Shown: positions 45,326 through 58,780, numbered from the stretch's first letter. The stretch is 64,000 nt of DNA from Cycas panzhihuaensis (GCA_023213395.1 CM041465.1:125991741-126055740), one strand, 5' to 3'. Notes: generated by a model from the sequence alone, not told the origin. A program made the numbers and translations.

Positions 45326-48096
45326 CATTTGAGCTATTTAAGCCTACATTTTTCAAGTTAGATCTTGGCCTGCAATATTTGGCACTCTTATTTCTTGCAA
45401 CATTTGAAGCTTAGCCCTATTTGGGCCTACAATTTTTTAGCAATATTCAACTTCTCACGGCATTATTTGAGCATAGATCGTAGCCTGCAACATTTGGCAC
45501 TCTCATTTTTGTAACATTCGACACTAGATCTTGGCATTATTTACATATCAAAGTGAGTGCTAGTTATGGGAGACTCACAACTATTTTTTGGCACATTATC
45601 ATGGCTATTTTCTAGTATGAGGTGATATTATTTGGTCTAAGGTATTTAAACTTTAAGAAAATTCATTTATATTTATTAATATTCTGTCTTATTACGTTGG
45701 TTTTCCATTGTTCATTTTTGGAACAATTGGTGGTCATTGTAGAACCAGCTAGTGCACCTCCTATGTTGCTCAGAACCATAGCATATGACTACTTGTTCTG
45801 CTCACAACTAATTCATCTACCTGCTGGAAAAGATCTCATGTTTTTTTGTTGATTGTGTTGAGAGATATTGCTCCTAGAGTCAGCATGTGTCTATTTTTAC
45901 CATGTTTTGGTCTGAAGCCTCTTTCTAACTCTACAAGTGACTATTCCTCATGAAATTTTACTAGCTTTGAGACACCAGAAATATCTAGCTATGTTTCAAA
46001 TTTTGTAAGGATCCATGCATCCAATGAGAAGTTTGAGTTGTCGTAACCTCTATATCTAGGTTTTTTCCTCATTTCTTCTTCATTTTTCCATTCAAAACAA
46101 ATATTTTTTAATTTTTTTTTAAGATTTGGGCCCGTGAAGCTGGGCGTCTCTCCTCAATGGATAAGTGTGAAGCTATATGATTAAATTCCAGTGATTATCG
46201 TGACTATATTTTGCCTCTGTTCTCAGATTTATCACTCGCTAGTCCTCTATCTGCATCACCGTATACCCTCTCAAAACGAGTTAAAAATCATCTTTTTGGC
46301 TCTGATTTTATTCAATTGGCCTTGTGATTGAGTACGCCTTAAATAGATCTCTTGATTTGTAGCCCTCAGATCATCCCTTGCTTGTCGTTTCGATCAATTT
46401 GTACCCCTGTGTTTTCGCAGAGGTCGTGCGGCCTACAACTAACTCCAAACTTTTTTTTATATATATATATTTTGATATATTAAATTGACTTAATTATTAC
46501 CTTATGTTTCTAATGTTTTCAGAAACGTAATCCTTGTTTATAGTATTTCAAATCTGTGTTATAAAAGGGCTTATCCCCCTTGGTTCTTAGCCCCCGGTTC
46601 GCTTTACATATGACCTCGGTCTTAAGCTAATTAAGAGTTATTTTTGTTTTTTTTTTTCAAGGGATTTCTTTCACCTCAAGTGCCTTTGTCAATAGACGAG
46701 TGTTTACCAAGTGTTTACAGTTTGCTGCTCTTGTAGAGATCTGAGTTGTGGTTTAAATCCACCCCAATATGGCTATGCACCCTAAGTTTCAAAGGGGTTA
46801 ACTTGCTTTGTTAAAGGTTTCTTTATAAATTTACCTTAAGAGATATTATCACATTTAATAGCGTATCTCATCATTGGAATATCAGATTTTAGTGAAACCA
46901 ATCTCATTGGGACCACATTTTAGAGCAATACAGTGTGGAATCATTACTTGTTAAGTTTGAGATTATTTTGGCTAAGTTTTAATAAGTCAAAATAACCCAT
47001 TTTTTAAGCTATTATCTTATTAGCCATAAAGAGGCTTACTTACATTATCTACAATAACTTTATCATATAAACTCTGTTTTTTAAACTGTTAGACTTGTTG
47101 GTAAGGAATTTCAGAGTACTACAAGTTATAATCAATTTTATTGCATCTTGACATTATCTTATAGATTTTTAGAGCTAATCAACTTGAACTTCTTGTTCAT
47201 CCCTAGACATGCTTGTTTTATAACATTTTTCAGTATTTCATTATTTCAGAAGATTATATTTGAATCATTGTTTATTACTAATCAATTTTTGGAAGTTATC
47301 ATTGGTTTTTGTACACACTCTAAACTGTTTTGCAGCCAAGTGATATCATTTTCAACATCTTGAGCTTCAAGTGACCTAAGTGGTGTAAAATTGACAAACG
47401 GGTACCATCAATATTAAATCTATTTTATTTTTTATATTATCAATTGAATACATATAATTTTCTGGCATCTTTATTACTTTAAGCAAATATTCTACTTATA
47501 AATTTCAAGTTTCATATCGCTATTCTTGCTTTACAAAGGAATAATTTGGCATTCATATTGTCTTACATAATTTGGAAAAGAAGTCATCTTATTTTTTATT
47601 ATTAAAGGCTTTAGTTCCTCGTTCAAATTAAAAGCTACAAAGTTTAGTTACAAATTTTCATTAATTATTTATCTCAAAAGCTAGTTGCATTTCAAAGAAT
47701 TAAAGGATTTCTTATTACATTGCATTCAAAAGGAGCATATAGTTTCTTGTCCTTTCTACAAAATATATCAATTTGGAAGAACTAGTTTGCATATGAGCTT
47801 ATATTCTTTGATTTATTTGAAGAAGAAGAGCTTCTTTGTTGTAATTTGAAGAAAATTTATAGCATATTTTTATTTGAGAAAAGCTTGAAGTATATTTCCA
47901 TTTCATGGAAGTTTGATTCTCATATTTTATCCTACCTAAAATATTTATTTTGAGTCACATAAAAGAAAAAAAACATATTGAGCATTTTTTTCTCATGTTC
48001 ATTCTGACTTTATAAACTCCTTTCATCATACTTTCATTTGAAGATTACTCATTCATTGAAGCTATATTATTGATTATGTACTAAATCATTTACAAG
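45326..48096. other. Unassigned block inserted in gypsy F3
   Basis: No domain or LTR was recognised. A direct repeat about 115 bp apart is visible: AGATCTTGGCCTGCAATATT (from 45362) and AGATCGTAGCCTGCAACATT (from 45476), each followed by TGGCACTC. CpG content is moderate near 46130-46440. Small frames (45622-45852, 47148-47363) resemble nothing known. It may be the 5' part of the element whose gag starts at 48097, or a separate insertion. Confidence 0.4.
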
Positions 48097-48700
48097 ATGA
48101 TAATGAATTCAAATAATATTAGTTTACCAGTATTTAATAAGAATAATTTTCATTTTTTTAGAACCACTATGAAAGCTTACCCAATTTCAAATAACCTTTG
48201 GATATATATCAAGAATGGATATGAACCTAACAACAAAGAAGACTTTAAAAAGACAATGAAGCCCTTGCATTTTTATTTTGTAATTTAAATGATAATATAT
48301 TTTCAAATGTTTCAGAAATAACTACTTCTAAATTAGTATGAAACACATTGGATTCACTTTATGGGGGAGATTCTCTTGATTTCAATTCTACTAACTATAT
48401 TGATGACTCTTTTCCTGTGAGGCAGATGATAAAGCAAGTACCATTTAAAGAAAAGATTAACATTTCTTGTATTAATTTATATTTCATTAAAAATAATGTT
48501 TCTAATATTACATTTGATATGAAGATATGTATTAAGAACTCAACTATAATGAAGGAACATGATCAATACACCAGACACTTCCATTCCAACAAATTAAGAT
48601 ATATCCACAAGACCTACTTGGAAGCTATACTTACCTTCTGTTTTTCCTTATACAGGTACAATGAATTCAAGGGCAAATAAAGAATGATGGCGATGACCAT
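48097..48700 (+). pseudogene. Copia gag, internally deleted element with LTR G
   Basis: The ATG at 48097 opens MIMNSNNISLPVFNKNNFHF, then RTTMKAYPISNNLWIYI, matching the copia gag N-terminus. After a stop at 48286 the frame resumes with TLDSLYGGDS (about 48345). Further on is a short frame ending RYNEFKGK near 48678, then the purine tract AAGGGGGAGAA and LTR G. Protease, integrase, RT and RNase H are absent, so this is a deletion derivative that would depend on another element for movement. Confidence 0.72.
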
Positions 48701-48712
48701 TAAGGGGGAGAA

Positions 48713-49045
48713 TGTTGGGGTTAATTCTCATCACCCCACTCCCACATTTTACACATATGAACGCACACATATTAAAGTAAGTCAGGTGAGGTTAAGTTTA
48801 ACTTGAATTAAGTATTATTTTAATGTTGTTTGAATTTTAGAGGTTGATGAAGCTTCCCTCCTCCCTCATAATTATATATTTCTAGGGTGACAAACCTTGG
48901 TGTCTTTAGATACCATCAACTATTAGAGATCTATTGTACTATTTCAAGATGGATTGAATAATATTGATCTTTTTTTATTATTTTTCATGATGGATTAGTA
49001 TGTAAATACTTGCTCTGCTCTGCACTTCTTATATTTTTTCCAACA
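48713..49045 (+). repeat. 3' LTR of family G (333 bp)
   Basis: It starts TGTTGGGGTTA after a purine tract and ends TTTTTTCCAACA, giving TGTTGG/CCAACA ends. The insertion at 29098-29470 is a second copy. No 5' LTR G is seen between 45326 and 48097. Confidence 0.88.
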
Positions 49046-49140
49046 TTGAAGGGCATTTTGGCTAAAATAACACCATAGATTTAGTAGAAGAAAAATATAT
49101 TTAGCCTCGAGTAAAGGGTGATGTGGCAAGATTTGTGGTA
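49046..49140 (+). pseudogene. Gypsy F3 integrase fragment, resumed
   Basis: GGCATTTTGGC and what follows match F 31487-31582 (VEEKYI, RVKGDVARF). It shows that 45326-49045 is an insertion within F3. Similarity stops at about 49140. Confidence 0.82.
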
Positions 49141-50032
49141 TGTTGTAAACCAAAATAAAAGAAAAGATACTACATCAACCCAAGTCATTTACTGAACCAT
49201 CCACTATAGCTTCTTTCTCTAAAGCACAACTTACACCATACACATAATGACAAACATGTAGCACAACAAAGTATTATTCCTTCCATAAGTATACAAGACA
49301 TATAGATGTTGAATGCAAGGCCCAACAAAAAATAAGGAAAGTTATGGTAAAGTTATAAGATGAACAAACATAGTTGGAAATTATCTCTCTCACAAATCTA
49401 GAAACACTTGATCTAAATCTAGTACTCATGGCCAAAGAGTACTCGACACATGATTGGAAAAATCTACTCACTCATGAACCTAATTTCAGGGTAGCCCTCT
49501 AAACCCAATTTCTTACTCTTAAATCATGAAATTCATCTTGTTCTCTCCTCTAATTTCCTCCATGGATATATAGATCAGATTTTAAAATCTTTATATTAGT
49601 TGATAAAGGTATAAATATGGTTTAGATCATATCAACATTGATCATATGAGCTTCACAAAGCTGTGTAGGCAATGTCTGGGTGACAATGACCGTGACAAGT
49701 CAAAATTCTTCAACATAAATTTGATTTTTTATTTAACTTTTCTTTTTCACTAATGTTTTAGTGATAGTAAAGTAAATTGCAATCTATTTTGAGGTATGTA
49801 ACATAAGTTGTAAGTGATTAGTCACATGTAGTGAGGGATTTAAGCTCTAAAAAGTAGTTAAGCACTATAACTCACCCATTATTGTTTACTTTTAATGTTT
49901 CTAAATTCTAATATCATTTTTTATTTTTTATCTTTCATTTTATAAGCCCAATTTTTTTAAAAGACCTTACAGCGATTGAGTCTCTTTATAAACTTATACT
50001 TGTAGTCTTGGTCATATGGATTAATTTTCACC
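49141..50032. other. Spacer between F3 and copia K, nothing recognised
   Basis: The 5' LTR of copia K would be expected here, but no copy of its start (TGTCGAAAATAATATG) nor a primer site was found. It is AT-rich with no open frame of note. Confidence 0.4.
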
Positions 50033-53000
50033 ATGTCTAGTGTAAACATTATTAGTTATGCCTTACCAAATGCGCATAAACTTAATAATAAGAACTATGT
50101 AATATGGAAGTTTAAGATTTTTAATATTCTAGCACTTAAAAAATTAATGAAGAGAGTTGAAAGGAATGAGTTGAAACTTATTATTACCTCTAATTTGACT
50201 ATATTTAAGTCTACTCCAACCATTATAATTGTGACCAATAAAGATGTTGAATACTAGGAAGATCGTGGTAGAGAAGCATTAAATATCGTTGGAATCTTTG
50301 TTGTTAAAGAACCCATCACTCATTTTCAATGGAAGACTTCATCAAAGTATGTATGACAAATACTTCAAGAGATGTATGAAACCAAGAATGAAACTAGAGT
50401 GTTGCATATCAAAAACTTGATTTATTCATAAAAGATGGTTGTTGATGACTCAATCTCCCTACATTTACAAAACTTAAAGGAGATTAGAGATTAGTTGATT
50501 ACAATATGTGAGAAAGTTGAGAATAGGGAGTTTATGATCATTACTCTCAATAGCCACACGAAGACTATTATATCTTCGTAACTAGTTTATATCTTACTAA
50601 GAGAGCTTAATCACTTGCATTGGAGGAGCTTTTCAGACCTCTTTTATATGATGAGTAACATACAAGAGGACTGGTTGGTAGTAGTTGCAACATGGTCATG
50701 GCTTCTTAATTTAGAAAGAAGCTCCAAATGAATGTTTCTAAATAAACTCCACCTCTTTCTTACATCATGAGTGAATTCCATAACAATCCTAAAAGGGATG
50801 TTATGTGATCATATTGTAATAACAAATGTCACTATTAAAAAAATTACTAGAAGAAGAAAGCAAATAAAAAGAAAGCTAAAAAAGTTATACATATGCCTAG
50901 ATGACAAAAAAGTCTTTGTGTTCAATGTTATTTCTAATAGTAATAGTACCTTGTACATTGATTTTGATGCCATGAACCATATCACTTTTTATAAAGAATG
51001 ATTTACTAAACTCAAGGTCATACCTAGACCATTGTACTAGGTCATGATAGTCAACATAAAGTAATCAATCAAGGTACAATTATTCTTAATCCACTTGGCC
51101 ATAAAATCAAGATCTCTAATGTCTTGTACATACCATCATTTAGACATAACTTACCTTTTATAAATTATATAGCTAAATTTAAGTTGAAGGTTGAGTTTGA
51201 CACTATTAAATGTGTAATTAAGGATGGTGATTTTGTAATAGCCCAAGGAACCAAAGAGAATAACTTGTATAAATTTGTGAATATTCCTAAGCTTGGTTTT
51301 GTTATTAGCACTTCTAATACTTTACAATATGATTATTTTGGTCACTTGAATTATCATAATATTAAACTATTAGTCACTTGAATTATCATAATATTAAAAC
51401 TATTAAATAAGTTAAAAGTGATGTATTATTTCCCTCTTATACAAAAATATGATAAAATTTGCAATGCATGTGTAATCAAGAAAAAACATAGAGAAAAATA
51501 TTTTAAGACCACGTTGAGGGATAAGGGTAAATTGAAGCTAGTTCATTCTAATTTATGTTGACCACTTTTACTAGTCTCACTTAGAGGCTTGAGATCCTTC
51601 ATGACATTTATTGATGACTTTACCAAGCGAACTTGAGTTTACGTCCTGAATAATAAATCAAAAGAATTTATAAAGATTAAGGAGCTCAAAGTTGAAACTA
51701 AAAACTTCTTTGGGAAGAAGAACAAGTTTATGAGGAGTGACAATAGAGGTAAGTACTTATCTTCTAAATTTATCAATTTTTACAAGGATCATGACAAATA
51801 ATAGCAACTAACTACATCCTATACACCATAATAAAATGATATATTTAAGAGGAAGAACCACACCATTGCTATGATGGTGAGATGTATGCTAAAAGCTAAA
51901 AATGTCTTAAATGGTTTTCAAGATGAAGCTATGAGTACAACTATGTAGATTTTGAATAGAAGTCTAACTGTAGTTATTATAAATATAAATACTAAAGAAA
52001 CTTAGACTAGTAAAAAACCTTCTATTTGTAATCTTCAAGTCTTTTGTTCCACTATTTTTATTTGTGTACCTAATATAAAGAGACAAAAGCTTGATGACAA
52101 CTGTCAAACATGTATTCTTATTGAGGATAGTAAGTCTTCCAAGGTATGTAGGGCTTTGGATCCCTCAAAGAAGAAGATTATAATTAGTAAGAATATTTTG
52201 CTTAATGAGTATGATGAGGGAATTGTCCTAATTATAAATGTTGATGCTAAAAGTATAGAATAAAAGATGAGATTGAGTAAAAGAGTGAAAGAGCAAGGAA
52301 ATTCCTTCATATGTTTCATCTTCCTCATCCTCTCATCAAAAGTTAGCCAAGTGGTATGCTCAAACTATAAAAGATTCTAAACTTGGTGACATTAACACTA
52401 GTGCTTATGTTTAGACATAAAGCAAGATCAATTTTGCCTTGATGCCTAATGTCTTAAACATTGATGAGCCTAAGTCATTTACTAAAGGTAATGATGCCCC
52501 TCATTAGAAGTTAACTATCTAGGAAGAGTATCGATACTTAAGAATAACATTTGGAATCATGTTGATCTCCCTTTAGGGAAGAAAGTTATTGGTTATAGAT
52601 GGATATATAAGATGATGTATCAATTTTATATTACCATAGATAGATACAAAGTTTAACTTGCAGCTAAGGGATTTGCATAAATTGAAGGTGTGGACTTTGA
52701 GGAGAGCATTGCACCTATGGCTAAAATGACTACCATCCAAACATTAGTTAATCTTGCATCTCATTTTGGTTGGAAACTCCACTAAATAGATGTTAAGAGT
52801 GATTTCCTTAATGGCATTCTTGATGAAGACATTTACATACAACAACTTGAAGGCTTTATACAATTTGGTATACATTAATGACTACTTCATCTATTCTAGA
52901 TTCACTAGATATGAATTAGATCATAGTTTATATATTAAACATAACAATGGAGAGATGCTTATTATAATTCTCTATATAAATGATCTTATTGTCATTGGCA

Positions 53001-53903
53001 GTGACACTTCTTAGATCAACTATCTTAAAAAGTACCTTTATAAAGCTTTTGAGATGTCTACTCTTGGCTTTCTACATTGCTATATTAGCATGAAATTTTA
53101 GCAAAAAGGTGATAGCAAATTTGTTTTATAGTCTAAGTATGCTTATAACCTATTGAAACGTTTCCATATGGAGGATTCAAACTCAATGACTACCCCCATG
53201 GAATTTAGTCTAAAATTAACAAAGGAACTTATTGATGAGACTCTTTAATATATCTTATATAAGTAACTAGTATGTTGTCTTATCTACCTTACTAAAACTA
53301 GGCTTGACATCAATTATGTTGTTGGAGTTTAGTATAAATGATGAGTGCTCCATCCATCTCTCATTAAAAGGTAACAAAGTGCATAATGAGGTATATTAAG
53401 GGTATTATTAGATTTAGACTCTTATTTTAAAGAGATAATAAGTTTAGAATACATGGCTATATAGACTTAAATTGGGCTGAAGATGTTGACAATAAGAAAT
53501 CTACACCAAGATATATGTTTGCATCTAGTTTTGGTATAATTTCTTAGTGTAGCAAGAAGTAGGCTATTATCTCTTTGTCCTCTACAAAAGTAGAGAATAA
53601 AGTAATAATTATAGCTACTTACGAGGCAATCTATCTAAGAAGACTACTTGGGCACTTTAAGCTTCTACAAGATGTTTCTAGATTATTGTTTTGTGACAAT
53701 TAGGGTGTAATCTAGCTATCGAATAATATTGTCTTCTATGCTAGCACAGAGCATGTGGAAGTACAACATCACTTTACTTGAGAGCAAGTGTAGAATAGAG
53801 TAGTTATTTTGACATTCTCACTAAGGATTTGAGTTATGAGAAGTTTGATAGGTTTATAAGGCTCTTATTTATAAGAGATAATAAATTATACATTGTGAGG
53901 GAG
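50033..53903 (+). pseudogene. Copia K gag-pol, heavily decayed
   Basis: Gag opens at 50033 (MSSVNIISYALPNAHKLNN), close to D gag. Later come a protease trace (LYIDFDAMNHITFYKEW, near 50952-51005), the pre-integrase block (ENNLYKFVNIP near 51255; a HLN-H motif near 51340), CNACVIKKKHREKYF near 51460, the integrase core (TFIDDFTKR near 51606, FMRSDNRGKYLS near 51730), post-integrase (52020-52200), RT (start near 52540; active box ILYINDLIVIGSD near 52960-53005, N for the first D) and RNase H (53400-53890). Stops are numerous throughout. A purine tract (TGTGAGGGAG) and the first 94 bases of an LTR follow. Confidence 0.85.
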
Positions 53904-53997
53904 TGTCGAAAATAATATGCCACATTAATTAAGTTCTCTCAAGAGTTGTATTTATATTCTTATTATTACACATACAAAAATATGTGTAAGTTGTACC
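53904..53997 (+). repeat. Start of copia K 3' LTR, cut by the LINE
   Basis: TGTCGAAAATAATATG after the purine tract marks the LTR start; the T-run of the minus-strand LINE begins at 53998, so the rest of the LTR is displaced or lost. Confidence 0.7.
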
Positions 53998-54108
53998 TTT
54001 TTTTTTTTTGATAAGGTAAAATAAATTAAAGGGGTTTTAACTGGGTCCCCAAACCCAGTACATCAAGGCCAAACGACAAAGAAAAAATGACCATGACAGG
54101 CCCATGGT

Positions 54109-54816
54109 CTAACCCAAGATTAAATCTTCAGTCCTGGTTCCCTCTCCCATATGTACATCTACCCTGACCAATCTCAGTAACTCCTCCGGGAACTCCTCTT
54201 TCCAAACTTTTGATCTTTTATTTGACACAGGCCAATTTGCCAACCAATCCGCCACCGAATTGCCCTCCCTATAGGTATGCTGAATCTGAACCTCCGCTCT
54301 GGCTCTCAAAACATCCTTGGCATCCTCAAAAATATCTATGTTCTCCCAACCAGGGTCCATTTCCCCTCTCAAGCACTTAATTGCGTACATAGAGTCACCC
54401 TCTATTATCACCTTTTGTACATTTTCCTCGTCTAATATAGTAGTGGCCCTCAAAGATAGCCCTGACCTCGGCTTTACGGGTTCGATTGAACCCCTGTGTA
54501 TTCCGCAGAAAGGCCCATCTCACGTTACCATCATGATCCCCGCAGAGGCCCCTCCTCCCGCCTCCCCGGGATTGCCCTTAGCAGCACCGTCAAAATTGAC
54601 CTTTACCCAAGATCCATCCGGAGGATGCCACTTGACATCTCTTCTCTTTGCTTTGACGCCATCCCGGGGCACTATACCCCAATCTTTAATAATATCCTCT
54701 TCCCCCCTGGGAAGCCTATCCTCCTTTGGTCTATCCATCATTTCTGAGATGGCCTTTCTGATCTCTATCACCAACATCTGACTATCCTTCTCTTTACCTT
54801 CGAATATCCTCCTCAC
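54109..54816 (-). pseudogene. LINE RNase H domain, frameshifted
   Basis: The frame 54816-54520 carries WVKVNFDGAAKGNPGEAGGG, the RNase H type I start with its first catalytic D; after a shift the frame 54453-54109 continues with VIIEGDSMYAIKCL and HTYREGNSVADWLAN, the remaining conserved blocks with D. The domain order RT-zinc region-RNase H is typical of plant L1-type LINEs. One or two shifts separate it from the RT frame. Confidence 0.88.
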
Positions 54817-54819
54817 ATG

Positions 54820-57510
54820 CTCTTTCCAGGATGAACTGTGAACCCACCGGGAGGATCATCTTCCGAGCCCGGAGAGGGTTTTGCTTTTGAAAGGCAATGT
54901 CCATGCTGCCCACTGCTCACCTAGGGAGTACGAGGACACCCAGACTATCCCCATCCCAACCCAGATAACATTCCAGATCCCCTCCATATAAGGACAGTGG
55001 ATGCACAGATGGTCCAAGGTTTTAACATCCATCTTACACATCACACATCTATCGCTTAACTGGAAGCCCCTCTTCGAGAGGTTATCCAGTGTAAGTAATT
55101 TGTTTTGAAGGCATAACCACCAGAAGGCTGCGATTTTTGGGAGAACCCCTAACTTCCATGCCCCACCAAATTGGCTGCTTTCTTTCCCATCCCTCTCTGC
55201 TCATCCTCAAGTCATAGCCCGTTTTGACCGTGTATGAACCCGCAGACGAAGGGGGCCATACCAGGGAGTCTGGGCCCGTCCTCTTCGGGATATACTGCTT
55301 ATCTAAAATCTCTTTCACTCTGAGGATCTCCTCCTCAAGACCAGGCACTTCCTCAAACGATCTCCATCTCCTATCCTTTCCTTGCCCAACCCAATAATTC
55401 TTGACCAAAATGCCATAGCGGTTTACACATTCTCTCCTCATGGTACCACTATTCAGCATCTCCTTAAGTTTAAAAGGTCCGCACCATCTATCTTCCCAAA
55501 ACCTTATGCTTTCGTCGTCCCCTAGCTTCCACCGCATGCCTTCACGAAGAAGGGACCTTGAGGAGCTGATGGCTCTCCAAACCTGGGATCCCTCCATACA
55601 AAGCCCCTCCTCCAGAAGAAAGTGCTTGTCCCCCAGATACTTCCTCGCAATAATCTTCCCCCAGGTCGAACCAGCTTCTTTAGAGAGCCTCCAGCCCGTC
55701 TTTGCCAAGAGGGCTTCATTGAAATAGCTCAGTCTTCTTACGTTAAGACCTCCCGCCCACTTAGGTCTGCAAACCTTCTCCCAAGACACTAGGTGAAATT
55801 TCCTTTTCTCTTCAGCACCTGACCAAAGGAATCTCTTCATAATTCCTTCCAGAGTCGAAATGACCCTTTTCAGGATTTTGTAGACCGTCATTTGATAGAC
55901 CAGAATGCTCTGCAGGGAAGCCACAAGTAGTTGGATTTCCCCAGCCCCACTGAGGAGAGCCCCTTTCCAACTGGCCAACTTCCTATTGAATCTGCTTACT
56001 ACTGAATCCCACATATCCTTTCCCATCCTTCTTGCAAAAAGAGGCATACCAAGATAAGAGCTAGGGAGGGTGCCTCTCGCCATCTCCAAAAACCTGCAGA
56101 TTTTACCTTGAAGTCTCTCTGAAGTGTTGATAAAAAGGGCCGAGCTCTTGTTCAAATTTATTTTTTTGTTTGTCGTCTTTTTATATGCCTGAAGACCCAG
56201 TTTTAGGGTCCTGGCCTCCTTCAAAGAGGCCCTGCATAGGAAAATATTGTCATCTACAAACTGATGAAGCACTATGTTTTCTAGGTTAGAGGAGGCTCTC
56301 AATCCTATTATCCTCCCTATCCTCTGAGCCTCCATCGTCGCTTTAGCATCTCTGCCATAATAATGAACAAGAAGGGAGAGAGGGGGTCACCTTGCCTCAG
56401 ACCCCTAGATCCCACAAAGAAAGGGGTCGACCTCCCGTTTATTAATACTGAAAAGGAGACTCTGGAGATACAGCACCACATCCACTCCCTCCATATCTCC
56501 CAAAACCAAAAGCCTCAAGGCACTCCATCAAGCAGTCCCAAGCCACCCGATCATAGGCCTTTGACATATCTGTTTTGATAATCATTCTGGCTTCCTTGCG
56601 GTGCATCGTCGAATGCAAGGTCTCATGGACAATTATAATACCGTCCAAAATTTATCTACCTTCGACAAACCCATCCTGGTTTGGGGAAATGATGTCCGGT
56701 AGATACTGCTTCAGGCGATTTGCCAACACTTTTGCCAATATCTTGTATTTAACGTTGCACAGACTAATCGGTCTGAAGTCTTCCATGACTTCCACACCCT
56801 CCTTCTTTGGAATCAGCGCCAAGAACGTGGCCTGCCATTCCTTCAAGATATGCGCCTCTAGAAGAATTCGTTTAGCGCCCAAAGAAATCGCCTTGATTAT
56901 CTCCCAATATTCCCGAAAACACGGAGGAAAACCGTCTAGCCCCGGAGCCTTATCGTGGCCCATCTTGAATAAGGCCCTCTCCACCTCCTCCTGGGAGAAA
57001 GGTTCTACCAATTTATTATTCTGGTCCTCATTAATCAATTTCGGAATGTGATGTAAGAGTGCCTCCCTAAGGGCGGGGTCTTGACATCCTGGCTCTATAA
57101 ATAACTCCTTAAAATGTTCCATAGCAATACCACCGATCTGATCCTCCGCCTCATACACGACCCCATCCACGCCTCCCGATTTTAGAGACCTGCTAGAACC
57201 CTATGTCTCAAGGTGGACATATGGAAGAACTTCGTGTTTCTGTCCCCCTCCCTTATCCATTGCTCTCTGGATTTCTGTTTCCAAAAAATTTCCTCTCTTG
57301 CCAGCACCTCCTCAAATTTCCTGGACGTTGAAAGCTCCTTATGATCCAATTCCTGGGTTCTTCCCTCCCTTTGGATCCTATCATCTATACCTTTTAGTTC
57401 CTCCAACAGGGCACCCTTATGTTCGAATATATTTCCAAAGACCTCTTTATTCCAAGCTTTAATTTGTGTCTTAATCCAATTCAGCTTCCTCGAAAATCTA
57501 AACATGGCAC
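54820..57510 (-). pseudogene. LINE reverse transcriptase, frameshifted
   Basis: On the minus strand: a linker before RT (57505-57182, [20 protein letters not shown]), RT N-part (57170-56652, MGHDKAPGLDGFPPCF, then FRPISLCNVKYKILAKVLAN), the middle (56648-56442, IIKTDMSKAYDRVAWDCLME), and RT C-part (56335-55082) with the active box HQFVDDNIFL, V for the usual A, and the SSYLGMPLF block. A cysteine-histidine region (CKMDVKTLDHLCIHCP, 55040-54990) follows. Stops or shifts at 57175, 56650, 56340 and 55080 break it into four frames. Confidence 0.9.
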
Positions 57511-57622
57511 AACCCTGTACCTAAATTCCCCACCATTCCTTGATCCTCTCTCTCAAGTCTGGATGTTTCTGCCACATAAGCTCAAAGCGGAATGACGCCC
57601 CTTTGAAAAAAGCCAGAACGAA

Positions 57623-58780
57623 TGATCCGTTTCGGATCTTTAAAATGCTCTAAATACTTTATTTTTCATGTAAATGGTCTTTATGTAGTAGGAAATTGCC
57701 TTAAAAAGGCTTCATAGTATTCATTTAGTAGAAATATGCCTTTAAAAGGCTTAAAAATGTAAAAACATTGTATTTCTACAAGTACAAAAAGGTGCTATAA
57801 CTGCTACCGAGCTGCTATTAAGGTGTTACAACTGCTACCAAGGTGCTATTAAGGTGCTATAATTGCTACCAAGGCTCTACCAAGGTGTTACGCAAGTGCT
57901 AAGGTTGCTACAGAGCCACGTGCTACACGAGATGCTACAGAGTCACAGTGCTACTTGAGTCGCTACTGCCATCGTGCTACTACCGCATCTGAAGTCAAAC
58001 AACGGAAAATAATAAAAACGGGAATGGTTTTGATGGCTCAAACGGTAACCATTTGGCACGAAATTTGAGAAGAAGGTGCACACACGTGTCCTCTACTCAT
58101 TCAAAGAGGGAAAACTCCAAAATAAACGGATTTCCCCAAGATTTTCTAAACCGTTAAAAAACAGAGAAAACAGAGAAACGGGAATAACTCTCTCAAATGG
58201 AAACGCTTTTAAGCGAAATTTGAGAGAGGAATCTGGGGGATCAAGACAGAGATTCTTGACACAAAAAAGAGGACGCCGCATCCCTAGACGCAGCACGGAG
58301 CAAGATTCAAGAAATCTCCAAGAAAAATCATTTTCTGGAAAAAGAACGGCTCCAAGAGTAAAATCTGCGTTAGGAGAAAAAAGACGGAAAACGCAGCAGA
58401 AGAAACTTGTTGCGGGGATCTGGAAGGAGCCCAAAAAATCACAGCATGATCCGGAGGAGAAGACAAGAAAGTGCAAAGAATCCCAAAAGAGACGCTAGCC
58501 GCCTTCCTCACCCAAAACGAGGTTTTTCGACAGAAAACCAAAAGCGGCATGAGACTTCGAGATGGAGGTTCCAAAGAATGAGCAGGCTCAAGAAGCACCC
58601 ACTCTCATCCTCTCTCTCCCAAAACGTCAGTTAGCCCATTGTATGCTCAACAGAGCACAAACAAAGGAGTTTTTGTAAGAAAATTCTAGAAATTTTAAAT
58701 TATATGTAATAATATGTATATTGTTCTGGATTTTGTTTCAATTGGTTAAAGTTTTCACTTTCCCATTCAAGATTGGATCA
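57623..58780 (+). repeat. 5' LTR of gypsy M (about 1.16 kb)
   Basis: It begins TGATCCGTTTCGG and ends near GGATCA, eight bases before a perfect primer site. From 57790 to 57975 it holds a run of degenerate GCTAC/GCTAT repeats. The 3' LTR (from 63503) matches it apart from that run. Open frames inside it (58076-58498 and others) are not gene-like. Confidence 0.8.

Larger units (their letters stand above)
53998..57610 (-). mobile_element. LINE (L1-type, with RNase H), minus strand, 5'-truncated
   Basis: On the minus strand the element ends in a 12-base A tail (T-run 53998-54009). Going 5' there are RNase H, a zinc-finger-like region, RT and the region between endonuclease and RT; the endonuclease and ORF1 are missing. 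The 5' edge abuts gypsy M at about 57610-57622. It was inserted in the LTR of copia K. GC content is clearly higher than in the copia elements nearby, so it may be younger. Confidence 0.9.

Noticed and set aside
58076-58634. Overlapping open frames of 75 to 140 codons in the 5' LTR of gypsy M
   Set aside because: They lie inside the LTR, overlap on both strands, are rich in Arg/Lys/Ser without any domain, and follow from local composition.
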